Positions 15,890 to 24,624 of a DNA stretch of 36,980 nucleotides are shown piece after piece. The notes beneath the pieces are model-generated. The model was not told the DNA's origin. It saw only the letters and a list, made by a program, of their open reading frames with translations, and did not search any database. The DNA comes from QYOJ01 sp043810345 (GTDB lineage: Bacteria > Bacteroidota > Bacteroidia > Bacteroidales > FEN-979). Made by a program: the position numbers and the translations under genes. Each line of letters begins with the position of its first letter. The stretch's first letter is position 1. Location of the stretch: NCBI GenBank assembly GCA_043810345.1, contig JBDROF010000107.1, positions 1 to 36,980 of the forward strand, written 5' to 3'.

Positions 15890-16949
15890 TAATTTTCTCA
15901 ATCACCTTCTCCGCCTTTATCTCTCTCATACAATGACAATCCAGGCTTCTACGACAATCGTTGCAGGTTTTATCCAGCACCAGGTACGCTGCTTTTTTCC
16001 CAAGCGGTGCCCAGCGGATGGGGAAAATCGGGCGCATGGGGGCGTAAATGCCGACGGCTACTTTTCCGAAGGCAGCGGCAAGGTGAAGCGGACCGGTGCT
16101 GGCGGCTACCATTCCGTCGCATTCCCGGATGAAATCTATGATCTCAGGAAGAGAAAACTTCCCGGTCATGTCGGTCACCTCCTCCCGGTGCCGTCCGAGA
16201 AACTCTTTCATCAGCTCCCCCTCCGCCCCGGTACCTGTAATGAAAATCCGGAACCGGTCTTTCGGTAAAAGCTCAATCAGCCGGGAGAAATTCTCCAGCC
16301 CCCACTCGCGGGCGCTGCCTTTGGATTTCGGGTGGAGGATCAGGTTGAATTTAGATCCGCGATGTGCGATTCGCGATTCGCGATCCGCAGTATCAGACAG
16401 TTTATTATTTGCTACGGGTTCCGAATCCTGCGTCACATTTCCCGTATCGCGTATCCCGTATCGCGCATCCGGCATCAGGCCGTAGTACTCCGGTATCTCC
16501 TCCCTTTCCAGCTTCACATCGATCCCCAGCGGCTTCAGCAACTTCAGGTTAAGCTGGGCTTCGTGGAGGTTGGAACGTTTCCGGCTGAACCAGATCAGAC
16601 GGTTGCAGTACCACCAGGTAAAAAAACGATGGGTGGTTCCTATGCGCAGGGGAATTCCGCTGAGTTTGGCCAGTTTCGTGATCCCGCTGACCTGGAAGAC
16701 ATGGATGACGGCATCGGCCCGAAACCTCCGGAAGGTTTCAATTTGTTCGCGGTAATCGAGATCTTTGATGGCATCCCAGTTGATGAATTCATCCACGAAG
16801 GCGCTGGCTTCAATGACAGGCTGGGTATAACTTCTGCCGAGGAAAAGAATGGTAACACCGGGAAGGTGTTGTTTTATTACACCAGCCATCGGGAGGGTCA
16901 GCACAACATCTCCTATACTGTCGGTCCGGCTGAGGATGATCCGTTTCAA
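15861..16949 (-). CDS. glycosyltransferase family 9 (heptosyltransferase-like), with repeat insertion
   Basis: 362 residues. The N-terminus IILSRTDSIGDVVLTLPM and the later AREWGLENFSRLI and GMVAASTGPLHLAAAFGK segments are typical of ADP-heptose:LPS heptosyltransferases (GT9, GT-B fold). It likely adds a sugar to lipopolysaccharide core. Residues about 160-199 are an insertion encoded by two heptad arrays and include RESRIAHRGS. The start is TTG 16949, overlapping the pgk stop by four bases (TTGA), with the canonical N-terminus beginning there. The C-terminus and stop are supplied by the 9/10-nt array. Confidence 0.9.
   Translation of the reverse strand: MKRIILSRTDSIGDVVLTLPMAGVIKQHLPGVTILFLGRSYTQPVIEASAFVDEFINWDAIKDLDYREQIETFRRFRADAVIHVFQVSGITKLAKLSGIPLRIGTTHRFFTWWYCNRLIWFSRKRSNLHEAQLNLKLLKPLGIDVKLEREEIPEYYGLMPDARYGIRDTGNVTQDSEPVANNKLSDTADRESRIAHRGSKFNLILHPKSKGSAREWGLENFSRLIELLPKDRFRIFITGTGAEGELMKEFLGRHREEVTDMTGKFSLPEIIDFIRECDGMVAASTGPLHLAAAFGKVAVGIYAPMRPIFPIRWAPLGKKAAYLVLDKTCNDCRRSLDCHCMREIKAEKVIEKIMAIMCNDVQ
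16354..16475. repeat. two heptad arrays forming an in-frame insertion in the GT9 gene
   Basis: 16354-16388 holds five 7-nt units of GATTCGC type (GATCCGC, GATGTGC, GATTCGC twice, GATCCGC). 16441-16475 holds five units of CCCGTAT type drifting to CCGGCAT. Between them lie 52 bases without repeats. Both unit types also occur in the hemW insertions, in the same orientation relative to the gene. Confidence 0.88.
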
Positions 16950-18136
16950 TCCAGGATGGCTTTGATGCCCGGCAGCTCCTTTCCTTCAATATACTCCAAC
17001 ATCGCCCCTCCGCCTGTGGAGACATAGCTGACTTTGTCGGCCAGCCCGTATTTGTTGATGGCTGCCACCGAGTCGCCCCCGCCAATCAAGGTAAAAACGC
17101 CTTTTTCGGTAGCTTTGGCTAATGCTTCAGCGATGAACTTCGTTCCCTCTTCAAAGTGTTTCATCTCAAAAACACCCATGGGACCGTTCCAGAGGATGGC
17201 AGCCGATTTATCGATGGGATGTTTAAACTTACGACAGGAAGAGGGTCCAATGTCGAGCCCCATCCAGGGGATCTGGATATCATAAGCGCTGCAGATCTTT
17301 TTGTTGGCATCGTTGGAAAAGGCATCGGCCACCACGGCATCAGGAGGAAGATAAAGGTTGACTCCCAACATCTTGGCCCCCTCCACAATATTTTTGGCCA
17401 GATCCAGCAGGTTGTCCTCCACCAGCGAGGCACCCACCTCGCCACCCATCGCTTTGATGAAGGTGAACATCATGCCGCCACCAATCACAAGGTTATCCAC
17501 TTTGTCCATCAGGTGGTTGATGATCTCGATCTTACCCGACACCTTGGCTCCGCCCAGGATGGCGGTAAAGGGACGTGGGGTATCTTTGAGCACTTTGTCT
17601 ATGTTGACGATCTCGTTCAACATGACATATCCGAATAGCTTTGCATCCGGAAAAAATTTCGCGATCATGGTAGTAGAGGCATGTGCCCGGTGAGCTGTTC
17701 CAAATGCGTCGTTGACATAGACATCTCCGTGGTCGGCCAGCTGACGGGCAAATCCTTCATCCCCCTTTTCTTCTTCCTGATGAAAACGAAGATTCTCAAG
17801 AAGCAACACCTCTCCCGGCTTTAATCCTGCTGCCAGCTCTATTGCGGAAGGGCCGGTACAGTTGTCAGCAAACTTCACCTGACGACCCAGCTTCTCCGAC
17901 AGGTAGGGAACCACGTGCTTCAATGAGAATTTCTCTTCCGGCCCGCTTTTCGGCCTGCCGAGATGAGACATCAGGATCACTGCACCCCCGTCGTTCAGAA
18001 CCTTTTCAATGGTGGGGATAGTGGCATCTATCCGGGTGGTATCGGTGATCTGGAAGGATCCATCCAGGGGAACATTAAAATCAACACGAATCAACGCCCG
18101 TTTGTCCCGGAAGTTGAAATCATCAATCGATCGCAT
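16946..18136 (-). CDS. pgk: phosphoglycerate kinase
   Basis: 396 residues from ATG 18136. It interconverts 1,3-bisphosphoglycerate and 3-phosphoglycerate with ATP in glycolysis. Landmarks are RVDFNVPLDG, HLGRPKSGPEEKFSL, ILGGAKVSGKI and the nucleotide-binding LIGGGDSVAAINKYG. An upstream TTG would add nine residues, but the -7 box lies across it, so ATG 18136 is preferred. The stop overlaps the GT9 start, putting a glycolytic enzyme and a surface glycosyltransferase in one transcript. Confidence 0.97.
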   Translation of the reverse strand: MRSIDDFNFRDKRALIRVDFNVPLDGSFQITDTTRIDATIPTIEKVLNDGGAVILMSHLGRPKSGPEEKFSLKHVVPYLSEKLGRQVKFADNCTGPSAIELAAGLKPGEVLLLENLRFHQEEEKGDEGFARQLADHGDVYVNDAFGTAHRAHASTTMIAKFFPDAKLFGYVMLNEIVNIDKVLKDTPRPFTAILGGAKVSGKIEIINHLMDKVDNLVIGGGMMFTFIKAMGGEVGASLVEDNLLDLAKNIVEGAKMLGVNLYLPPDAVVADAFSNDANKKICSAYDIQIPWMGLDIGPSSCRKFKHPIDKSAAILWNGPMGVFEMKHFEEGTKFIAEALAKATEKGVFTLIGGGDSVAAINKYGLADKVSYVSTGGGAMLEYIEGKELPGIKAILD

Positions 18137-18160
18137 AGTGGTTATCTTTTGTACCTTAGG

Positions 18161-18168
18161 CAAAATTA
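18161..18168 (-). promoter_or_regulatory. Bacteroidota -7 box for pgk
   Basis: The minus strand reads TAATTTTG, an exact TAnnTTTG match, about 25 bases upstream of the ATG at 18136. A TTG at -33 is not present. A similar but imperfect TAATTTTA (18201-18208) faces the opposite way towards the nitrilase gene. Confidence 0.55.
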
Positions 18169-18228
18169 AAATTTTTATATGGCTTTTAGCATACTCTTTT
18201 TAATTTTACACGGAAAAGCAAGAACCGG

Positions 18229-19020
18229 ATGAAGAACCTGAACATCACATTGATCCAGACGACCCTTTTCTGGGAAGACAGGCCTAAGAACCTGGATCAC
18301 TTCAGAAAGCTGATTGAGAGGATTCCACAGCAAAGTGACCTGATCCTGCTACCTGAGATGTTCAATACCGGGTACTCCATCAACCCCGAGTTCTGTGCGG
18401 AACCCATGGATGGGCCCTCCATGCTTTTCCTTCTGGAGATGGCAAGGTCCAGTCAGGCTGCTGTGGCAGCCACCCTGCTGATCATGGAAGAGGGGGAATA
18501 TGTCAACCGTCTGGTCTTTTATTATCCGGATGGGACCCGTATGACATACGACAAACGGCATCTTTTCCGTTTGAGTGGAGAGGCCGGGATTTTCAAAGGA
18601 GGGGAGGAAAGGATCGTCATCCCATTGAAAGGGTGGAAGCTGATGCCGATGATCTGTTACGATCTGCGGTTTCCGGTATGGAGCAAAAACAGGATGATAG
18701 CAGGCGAATACGAATACGACCTGCTCTTCTACCTGTCTAACTGGCCCATCGTACGATCACATGCCTGGAGGGCACTACTCGTGGCACGGGCGATTGAAAA
18801 CCTTTCCTTTGTAGCCGGGGTGAACCGGATCGGGGAAGATGGCAACGGGATGGAACACACCGGCGATTCCATGGTGGTGGATCCCAAAGGACTGGTCCTT
18901 TACCAGGCTCCTTCCGGTGAAGAGGCAGTGCAGACCATCACCCTGAATTACATGAATCTGAAGCTTTTCCGGGAGGCATTTGCTTTTGGACAGGATTGGG
19001 ATACCTTTGCGATACATTAA
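18229..19020 (+). CDS. nitrilase-superfamily amidase (omega-amidase/YafV-like)
   Basis: 263 residues with the catalytic triad Glu-Lys-Cys visible: E43 in LLPEMFNTGY, K109 in YDKRHLF and C143 in MICYDLRFPVW. The sequence style matches YafV-like omega-amidases, which hydrolyse alpha-ketoglutaramate; that assignment is by resemblance. It is 11 bases from the next gene, a GT2, and probably heads the run of envelope genes to 22.2 kb. Confidence 0.88.
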   Translation: MKNLNITLIQTTLFWEDRPKNLDHFRKLIERIPQQSDLILLPEMFNTGYSINPEFCAEPMDGPSMLFLLEMARSSQAAVAATLLIMEEGEYVNRLVFYYPDGTRMTYDKRHLFRLSGEAGIFKGGEERIVIPLKGWKLMPMICYDLRFPVWSKNRMIAGEYEYDLLFYLSNWPIVRSHAWRALLVARAIENLSFVAGVNRIGEDGNGMEHTGDSMVVDPKGLVLYQAPSGEEAVQTITLNYMNLKLFREAFAFGQDWDTFAIH

Positions 19021-19031
19021 CGAAGATTTCC

Positions 19032-19790
19032 ATGCCGAAAATCTCGGTTGTCATCATCGTCTTCAACGAAGAGAAAAACATCCGCCGCTGCATCGAATCT
19101 GTCCGGGAGCTGGCTGCGGAGATCGTGGTTGTAGACTCGATGTCGACCGACCACACTGCGGAGACATGCCGTTCTCTGGGCTGCCGGGTGATTCCACGCG
19201 AATTCGATGGGTACGGTACGCAAAAACAATTTGCTGTTGATCAGGCCACCCACGAATGGATTTTCTCCATAGATGCCGACGAAGTGGTGACACCTGAATT
19301 AAAAGAGGAGGTCAGAGAGCTATTCAACCGGCCGGTGATCGATGAAGCTGGATTTGAGCTCTGTTTCTCGCTGGTCTACCTCGGAAGGAAACTGAAATAT
19401 GGTGGAGCAGGAAGTGATTATCATCTTAGGTTATTTAACCGAAGTACCGGAGGGTTTACGAAAGTAAAAATCCATGAAGGCATTGAAGTAACGGGAAAGA
19501 TCAGGCGTCTCCAGGGGGAGATGCTCCACTACTCTTACCAGGGTTTGACCCACCATCTGGAGAAGATCAACTACTATACCAGCCGGGCAGCAGAAGGCTA
19601 TGTACATCGGGGAAAACGGTTCTCAAAAATTTGGGCCGTCCTGAAGTTCCCGATAAGCTTTCTCCAGTTTTATTGCTGCAAAGCAGGATTTCTGGACGGA
19701 TATCCCGGTTTTATGTGGTCGTTGCTGGCTGCTTTTTACGCTTCCCTGAAGATTGCGAAATCCATTGAGTTAATGGAGGAAAAGAGGTGA
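19032..19790 (+). CDS. glycosyltransferase family 2 (WaaE/KdtX-like)
   Basis: 252 residues from ATG 19032. The GT-A fold nucleotide-sugar region starts KISVVIIVFNEEKNIRRCIES, with the metal-binding DAD at 81-83 in FSIDADEVV. The later FNRSTGGFTKVKIHEGI and the C-terminal hydrophobic stretch resemble WaaE-type LPS core glucosyltransferases. The sugar and acceptor are unknown. Its stop overlaps the GTG start of the next gene. Confidence 0.88.
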   Translation: MPKISVVIIVFNEEKNIRRCIESVRELAAEIVVVDSMSTDHTAETCRSLGCRVIPREFDGYGTQKQFAVDQATHEWIFSIDADEVVTPELKEEVRELFNRPVIDEAGFELCFSLVYLGRKLKYGGAGSDYHLRLFNRSTGGFTKVKIHEGIEVTGKIRRLQGEMLHYSYQGLTHHLEKINYYTSRAAEGYVHRGKRFSKIWAVLKFPISFLQFYCCKAGFLDGYPGFMWSLLAAFYASLKIAKSIELMEEKR

Positions 19791-20530
19791 GCCTATGGAC
19801 ACATAAAGGATTGCCTATCCTGCTGTATCATAAAGTTGCGGATGACCGGCAGGATGGGTTGACCGTGACAACAGCAAAGCTGGAGGATGAACTCTCTTTT
19901 CTGGTTGAAAAAGGATACGAAACCATCTCGTTCCTTGATCTGAAGGAATCGATCGAAACGGCCAAAAAACTCCCGAAGCAACCGGTTATCATCACCTTTG
20001 ACGATGCGTACGAAAATTTCCTGACCCATGCCTTGCCCGTCCTGCATCGGCTCAAGATGAAGGCTACTCTCTTTGTCCCGGTAGCATTTTTGGGAAAAAC
20101 GAACCTGTGGGACCGGGGAATTGAAAAGATACTTACAGCCGAACAAGTGAAACGGATCCAGGAGAATAAATCCATCGAAATAGGAATCCATTCTTTTCTT
20201 CACAGAAGCTACGCCGAACTGGCCCCTGAAGATATGAAGGAGGATCTGAAGAACTGTTTCAATACCCTGGAATTCCATCATATCCTGACCAGCAGGGTAT
20301 TGGCTTATCCTTTCGGGGGATACCCTAAAAAGGATCCGGAACTAAATCGTCAGATGAAGGAGATTTTCACCGCCATGCAACTCTGGTTTGCCGTGAGGAT
20401 TGGCAACAGGATCAATCCGTTGCCGGTGAAAGACAGGTATGAACTGAAGCGGATCGACATAAAAGGGACCGATTCGTTCCGGACCTTCAGGATTAAACTT
20501 ACCAGGGGTCGAAAAAATCCATTTGCCTGA
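19787..20530 (+). CDS. polysaccharide deacetylase family protein (NodB fold)
   Basis: 247 residues from GTG 19787, overlapping the previous stop (GTGA). The metal-binding motifs are TFDDAYENF (D72, D73) and HSFLH (H135, H139), with ILLYHKV near the start. Members remove N-acetyl or other acyl groups from glycans. The position among LPS-type genes suggests modification of a surface polysaccharide or lipid A core; the substrate is not known. Confidence 0.87.
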   Translation: MSLWTHKGLPILLYHKVADDRQDGLTVTTAKLEDELSFLVEKGYETISFLDLKESIETAKKLPKQPVIITFDDAYENFLTHALPVLHRLKMKATLFVPVAFLGKTNLWDRGIEKILTAEQVKRIQENKSIEIGIHSFLHRSYAELAPEDMKEDLKNCFNTLEFHHILTSRVLAYPFGGYPKKDPELNRQMKEIFTAMQLWFAVRIGNRINPLPVKDRYELKRIDIKGTDSFRTFRIKLTRGRKNPFA

Positions 20531-20532
20531 GT

Positions 20533-22200
20533 ATGACATTTGAACGGGGTTATCAGATTTTTGTGAGGACATCCTACATCGTAGGGATCACCATCATCAT
20601 TGTCTTCCTGCCGTTTTCAAAATACATACTGAGCATAGGTATGTGGACGATTACCGGGGCATGGATCCTGGAACGGGTAAACCTGACGAAATTTCTCGGC
20701 TTTTTCCAAAAAGGCTCCCTTTTCAGAAAAATCACGCTTGCCTTCCCATACACACTGATGCTGTGGTTTGAGAGCATGGGGAGAGGATTCAGGATCTTTT
20801 CCCGGAATAAACCCGCCATGATCCTCGCCTCCGTCTATCTGCTACACATCCTTGGGCTCATTTTTACTTCCGATTTTGGATATGCACTCAAGGATCTCAG
20901 GACCAAAGCACCGATGTTGATCCTGCCGATCTACTTTGCCACTTCCAAGGCATTCGGACAGAGTGATTTTTACCGGTTTCTGCTGATCTTCGTGGTCAAC
21001 CTGGTGATCGTCACCCTGGCCAATACGTGGAAACTGTTCAATTTTGAGTTCATTGATATCCGCGACATCTCCGTTCACATCTCCCACATCATTCTTGGCC
21101 TGATGATCAGCATGGCTCTCTTCGTATCAGGCTATTTCCTGATCCGGAAAAAGCGGATCTCCATCTGGATCAAAACGGGGGCTTTCATCCTGACCACATG
21201 GTTTCTCATTTACCTGGTGATCTCCAGGTCTTTCACCGGCTTGGGAGTTTTTCTGATCACCCTGCTGCTGCTGCTGGTTATTTATACATTTCGTAGCAGA
21301 AGCATCTGGCTGAAAGCCGGCTGCATTCTCTCTATTTTATTGATGGTTGTTGGGGGAGGGCTCTACCTGAGGTCGATAGTCCAGGACTATTACCGGGTGG
21401 AGAAAATGGATTTCAGCTCCCTGGATACGATTTCGTCTCAGGGAAACCGGTACACGCATTATACAGAGAACAGACAAACGGAAAATGGACATTATGTTTG
21501 GATTTACATCCAATGGGAAGAGCTTCGTGAAGGATGGACCAGAAGATCAGAGATTCATTTCGACAGCACCGACCTGAAAGGACAGGAGGTAAAATATACC
21601 CTGATACGGTACCTCTCTTCCAAAGGGTGCCGGAAAGATGCAGGTGGGATAGAGGAGCTTACGGATAAGGATATCGAAGCCATTGAACGTGGCATTGCAG
21701 ATGTGGTGAACCTCAACCGCTTAAGCATTCGGGGCCGGATCTATGAGTTTTTGATGGGGTACGAAACGTACCATGCTTCAGGTAATCCGACGGGCTCATC
21801 CCTGATGCAGCGACTGGAATTCTGGAAAGCCAGCTGGGGGATTATCTATGATCACTGGCTTACCGGCGTTGGCACCGGCGATATGAATCACGCCTTCGAG
21901 GAACAGTATGAAAAGATGAATACCAAACTGGCAGAGGAGCAGTGGTGGCGATCCCATAATCAATTTCTCTCCATCCTGATAGGTTTTGGGATCATCGGCC
22001 TGATCTGGTTTCTTGTTTCTCTTATTTACCCCGCCTGGGTAAAACGAGGATTCAAGGATTATTTCTTTCTTACCTTTTTCATCATCGCTATGCTATCCAT
22101 GCTCACCGAGGATACCTTGGAATCACAGGCCGGTGTCAGTTTCTTTTACTTTTTTTATGCATTTTTCCTGTTCGGGCGAAGGGACCAGGATCCGCTTTAA
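20533..22200 (+). CDS. O-antigen ligase/polymerase-type membrane protein
   Basis: 555 residues with about ten to twelve hydrophobic segments in two blocks, separated by a hydrophilic loop of roughly 120-150 residues (about 290-430). After the loop comes RLEFWKASWGIIYDHWLTGVGTGD and WWRSHNQFLSILIGFGIIG, the Wzy_C (WaaL/Wzy) signature with its conserved Arg, His and Gly residues. Such proteins ligate or polymerise O-antigen on the periplasmic face. The gene follows the deacetylase stop by 2 bases. Confidence 0.85.
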   Translation: MTFERGYQIFVRTSYIVGITIIIVFLPFSKYILSIGMWTITGAWILERVNLTKFLGFFQKGSLFRKITLAFPYTLMLWFESMGRGFRIFSRNKPAMILASVYLLHILGLIFTSDFGYALKDLRTKAPMLILPIYFATSKAFGQSDFYRFLLIFVVNLVIVTLANTWKLFNFEFIDIRDISVHISHIILGLMISMALFVSGYFLIRKKRISIWIKTGAFILTTWFLIYLVISRSFTGLGVFLITLLLLLVIYTFRSRSIWLKAGCILSILLMVVGGGLYLRSIVQDYYRVEKMDFSSLDTISSQGNRYTHYTENRQTENGHYVWIYIQWEELREGWTRRSEIHFDSTDLKGQEVKYTLIRYLSSKGCRKDAGGIEELTDKDIEAIERGIADVVNLNRLSIRGRIYEFLMGYETYHASGNPTGSSLMQRLEFWKASWGIIYDHWLTGVGTGDMNHAFEEQYEKMNTKLAEEQWWRSHNQFLSILIGFGIIGLIWFLVSLIYPAWVKRGFKDYFFLTFFIIAMLSMLTEDTLESQAGVSFFYFFYAFFLFGRRDQDPL

Positions 22201-22233
22201 TTTATTTTTTACCTTGCATTGACTTTTTAAAAA

Positions 22234-23202
22234 ATGACTATGGAAGAGTCTCTCCAAATTCCTGCCGGCCGGTGGCTGGTCATTGTGAATCCCAATGCCG
22301 GTGTGAAAAAGGGAGCCAAAGAGTGGCCGAAAATCCTGGAGATCATCGAGCGTGAAAGGATAGACCATCATCATCTGTTGACGAAGCATAAGGATCATGC
22401 GATCCATCTTACCAGGAAAGCGATTGAAGAGGGATACCGTGCCATCGGGGTGGTGGGTGGCGACGGAACCATGAACGAAGTGCTCAACGGCATTCTTCTT
22501 CAGCAGGCTTGTCCGGTTTCGGAGATAACCCTTGGGATGATCCCGGTAGGGACCGGCAACGACTGGTGCCGGATGTTCAACGTACCGTTTGATCATGAAG
22601 GTGCGGTCAGGCTCCTGAAAAAGAAGCGGACATTCATACAGGATATCGGGAAAGTGACCTACCATAAAAAAGGTCAAACCTTCGAACGGTACTTTATGAA
22701 TGTGGCCGGAATGGGGTACGACGCACTGGTAGCTAAAAAGACCAATCTCCTCAAGGAGAAAGGTTATGGAGGCCCGCTCACCTACTTCTGGTTTGTCTTT
22801 GCCAGCCTGTTTCAGTACAAGTTTATGGATGCGGTGATCGAAGTGGATGGCAAGACCGTATTCAAAGGGGAGATCTTCTCCATGAACGTCGGCATCTGCA
22901 AGTACAACGGAGGAGGCATGATGCAGCTGCCCTATGCCGTTCCCGACGATGGTCTAATGGATGTCACCCTCATCAAAAAAGCCCCCAAATGGATGGTTAT
23001 CCGTCATACCAATAAGTTGTACAACGGTACTTTGGTGAATCTCCCAATGGTAGAAACCTACCAGGGAAAAACCATACGAATCCGTTCCACCGGGGCAATC
23101 TACCTTGAAACCGACGGAGAATCGCTGGGGCACACCCCTTTTACCTTTGAGATCCTGCCGAAAGCGGTGAGGGTAGTAGTTGGTGAGCTGGTGGACTGGT
23201 AA
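22234..23202 (+). CDS. diacylglycerol/sphingosine kinase-like lipid kinase (YegS family)
   Basis: 322 residues. VIVNPNAGVKKGAKEW near the N-terminus, GGDGT at 75-79 and IPVGTGNDWCRMF mark the DAGK catalytic domain; the C-terminal half is the YegS/BmrU-type domain. It phosphorylates a lipid alcohol with ATP. Because many Bacteroidota make sphingolipids, a sphingoid substrate is possible but not shown. It lies 33 bases after the O-antigen gene and may share its transcript. Confidence 0.88.
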   Translation: MTMEESLQIPAGRWLVIVNPNAGVKKGAKEWPKILEIIERERIDHHHLLTKHKDHAIHLTRKAIEEGYRAIGVVGGDGTMNEVLNGILLQQACPVSEITLGMIPVGTGNDWCRMFNVPFDHEGAVRLLKKKRTFIQDIGKVTYHKKGQTFERYFMNVAGMGYDALVAKKTNLLKEKGYGGPLTYFWFVFASLFQYKFMDAVIEVDGKTVFKGEIFSMNVGICKYNGGGMMQLPYAVPDDGLMDVTLIKKAPKWMVIRHTNKLYNGTLVNLPMVETYQGKTIRIRSTGAIYLETDGESLGHTPFTFEILPKAVRVVVGELVDW

Positions 23203-23220
23203 GTAAATGGCTAGGTATGT

Positions 23221-23240
23221 GCAATTCATGGCAATTCATG
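23221..23240. repeat. two decanucleotide units at the ispG stop
   Basis: Two copies of GCAATTCATG, with a third partial copy (GCAT). The TGA stop of ispG (23236-23238) is within the second unit. It is related in style to the ATTGCACAT arrays at other gene ends. Confidence 0.6.
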
Positions 23241-24489
23241 GCATTTCCCTCCAGTCTCCTCCCTCTTTGATCAACTCAATCAGCTCCTCCACCGCCACCG
23301 ATTCATCCACCTGCTTCTTCACTAACTTTTGCCCCTTGTACAGGTTCACTGTCCCTTGACCAGCGCCAACGTAGCCATAGTGGGCGTCGGCCATCTCGCC
23401 GGGGCCGTTCACGATGCATCCCATCACGGCGATCTTCAATCCAGTGAGGTGACCGGTTCTCTCTTTTATTTTTTGTACCGACTCCTGGATGTTGAACAGG
23501 GTGCGGGCACAGGAGGGGCAGGAGATGTATTCGGTACGGGTGATACGAACGCCGGTTGCCTGCAGAATACCGTAAGCTACGGGAATTTCAAGCTCGGGAT
23601 CCTCGGTGATAGAGACCCGGATGGTATCGCCGATCCCGTCGGCCAGGAGGCTCCCGATCCCTATGGCCGATTTCAACCGGCCGTCTTCGCCTGCACCGGC
23701 TTCGGTCACTCCCAGGTGTAAGGGATAGTCCATTCCCTCTGCCTTCATCCGTTCCACCAGCAACCTGTTTGCCTGAATCATCACCCGGGTGTTGGATGCC
23801 TTGAGGGAGAGCACCAGGTTCCCAAATCCATGATCTTCACAGATCCGCGCAAATTCCAATGCCGACTCCACCATCCCCAGGGGGGTATTGCCGTACTTTT
23901 CCATGATCCGCTCTGATAGGGATCCGTGGTTGACCCCTATCCGAACAGCGGTACCATATTCCTTGCCGATCTTCAACAGCGGAGCCAGTCTGTTTGAGAC
24001 CTGCTCCAGGTACTGCTGATCGGATATCCGCCATTCGCTATTCGCTGTTCGCTGTTCGCTCTTTATTATTCCTCGTCCTTCATCCTCCGTTCTTCGTTCT
24101 TCGTTCTTCGTTCTTCGTTCTTCGTCCTTCGTCCCTCGTATATAGTTTCCCGGATTGATCCGTACTTTTTCCACAATCGTTGCTGCGATCTCCGCAATCT
24201 TTGGATTGAAATGAACGTCGGCAATCAACGGAGTGGTAAATCCCGCCGCCCGGATCCTCTTTTTGATCTCCCGGAGATTCTCCACATCCTTCATCCCAGG
24301 CACGGAGATCCTTACGTATTCGCAACCGGCTTCGATCATCCGGATCGCCTGCGCCACCGTTCCATCTGTATCCAGGGTATCCGTGTTGGTCATCGACTGC
24401 ACCCGAATCGGGTAATCCCCCCCCATGGGCAAATCGCCAAGGTTTACGAGCCGGGTTTTAAATCTTGTAAAAGGCGATTTGAAATTCAT
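23236..24489 (-). CDS. ispG: 4-hydroxy-3-methylbut-2-enyl diphosphate synthase (IspG), with repeat insertion
   Basis: 417 residues; a penultimate-step 4Fe-4S enzyme of the MEP isoprenoid pathway. The TIM-barrel half has VQSMTNTDT, YVRISVPG, ADVHFNPKIA and RIGVNHGSLSERI; the Fe-S half has CPSCARTLF and MGCIVNGPGEMADA, keeping the three cluster cysteines. Residues about 117-158 are an insertion translated from two heptad arrays, with the 7-residue repeat RRTKNEE. Without it the protein would be about 375 residues, the two-domain bacterial length. The three-domain form that I recall from Bacteroides and plants is not present. The start is ATG 24489. Confidence 0.95.
   Translation of the reverse strand: MNFKSPFTRFKTRLVNLGDLPMGGDYPIRVQSMTNTDTLDTDGTVAQAIRMIEAGCEYVRISVPGMKDVENLREIKKRIRAAGFTTPLIADVHFNPKIAEIAATIVEKVRINPGNYIRGTKDEERRTKNEERRTEDEGRGIIKSEQRTANSEWRISDQQYLEQVSNRLAPLLKIGKEYGTAVRIGVNHGSLSERIMEKYGNTPLGMVESALEFARICEDHGFGNLVLSLKASNTRVMIQANRLLVERMKAEGMDYPLHLGVTEAGAGEDGRLKSAIGIGSLLADGIGDTIRVSITEDPELEIPVAYGILQATGVRITRTEYISCPSCARTLFNIQESVQKIKERTGHLTGLKIAVMGCIVNGPGEMADAHYGYVGAGQGTVNLYKGQKLVKKQVDESVAVEELIELIKEGGDWREMP
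24033..24139. repeat. two heptad arrays forming an in-frame insertion in ispG
   Basis: 24033-24060 has four units (ATTCGCT twice, GTTCGCT twice). 24070-24139 has ten units, including five exact TCTTCGT copies flanked by CCTCCGT, CCTTCGT, CCTTCAT, CCCTCGT and TCCTCGT. Nine bases separate the two arrays. Three heptads make 21 nt, so the encoded peptide repeats every seven residues (RRTKNEE, RRTEDEG). Confidence 0.92.
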
Positions 24490-24624
24490 GACTTCTGGGG
24501 GTTACTGGATGGTAAAATTAGGGAAATCATCCCTGAAAACAGATGAACCATCGAAAAAGGGAAAAGAATTGACAAAGATTATGTATTTTTATCTTCCCAA
24601 TCGTAAGAAACCAAATATTTTGTC

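Noticed and set aside
799..24139. DNA uptake sequences
   Set aside because: Uptake sequences keep one fixed core; here the 7-nt unit differs between and within arrays.
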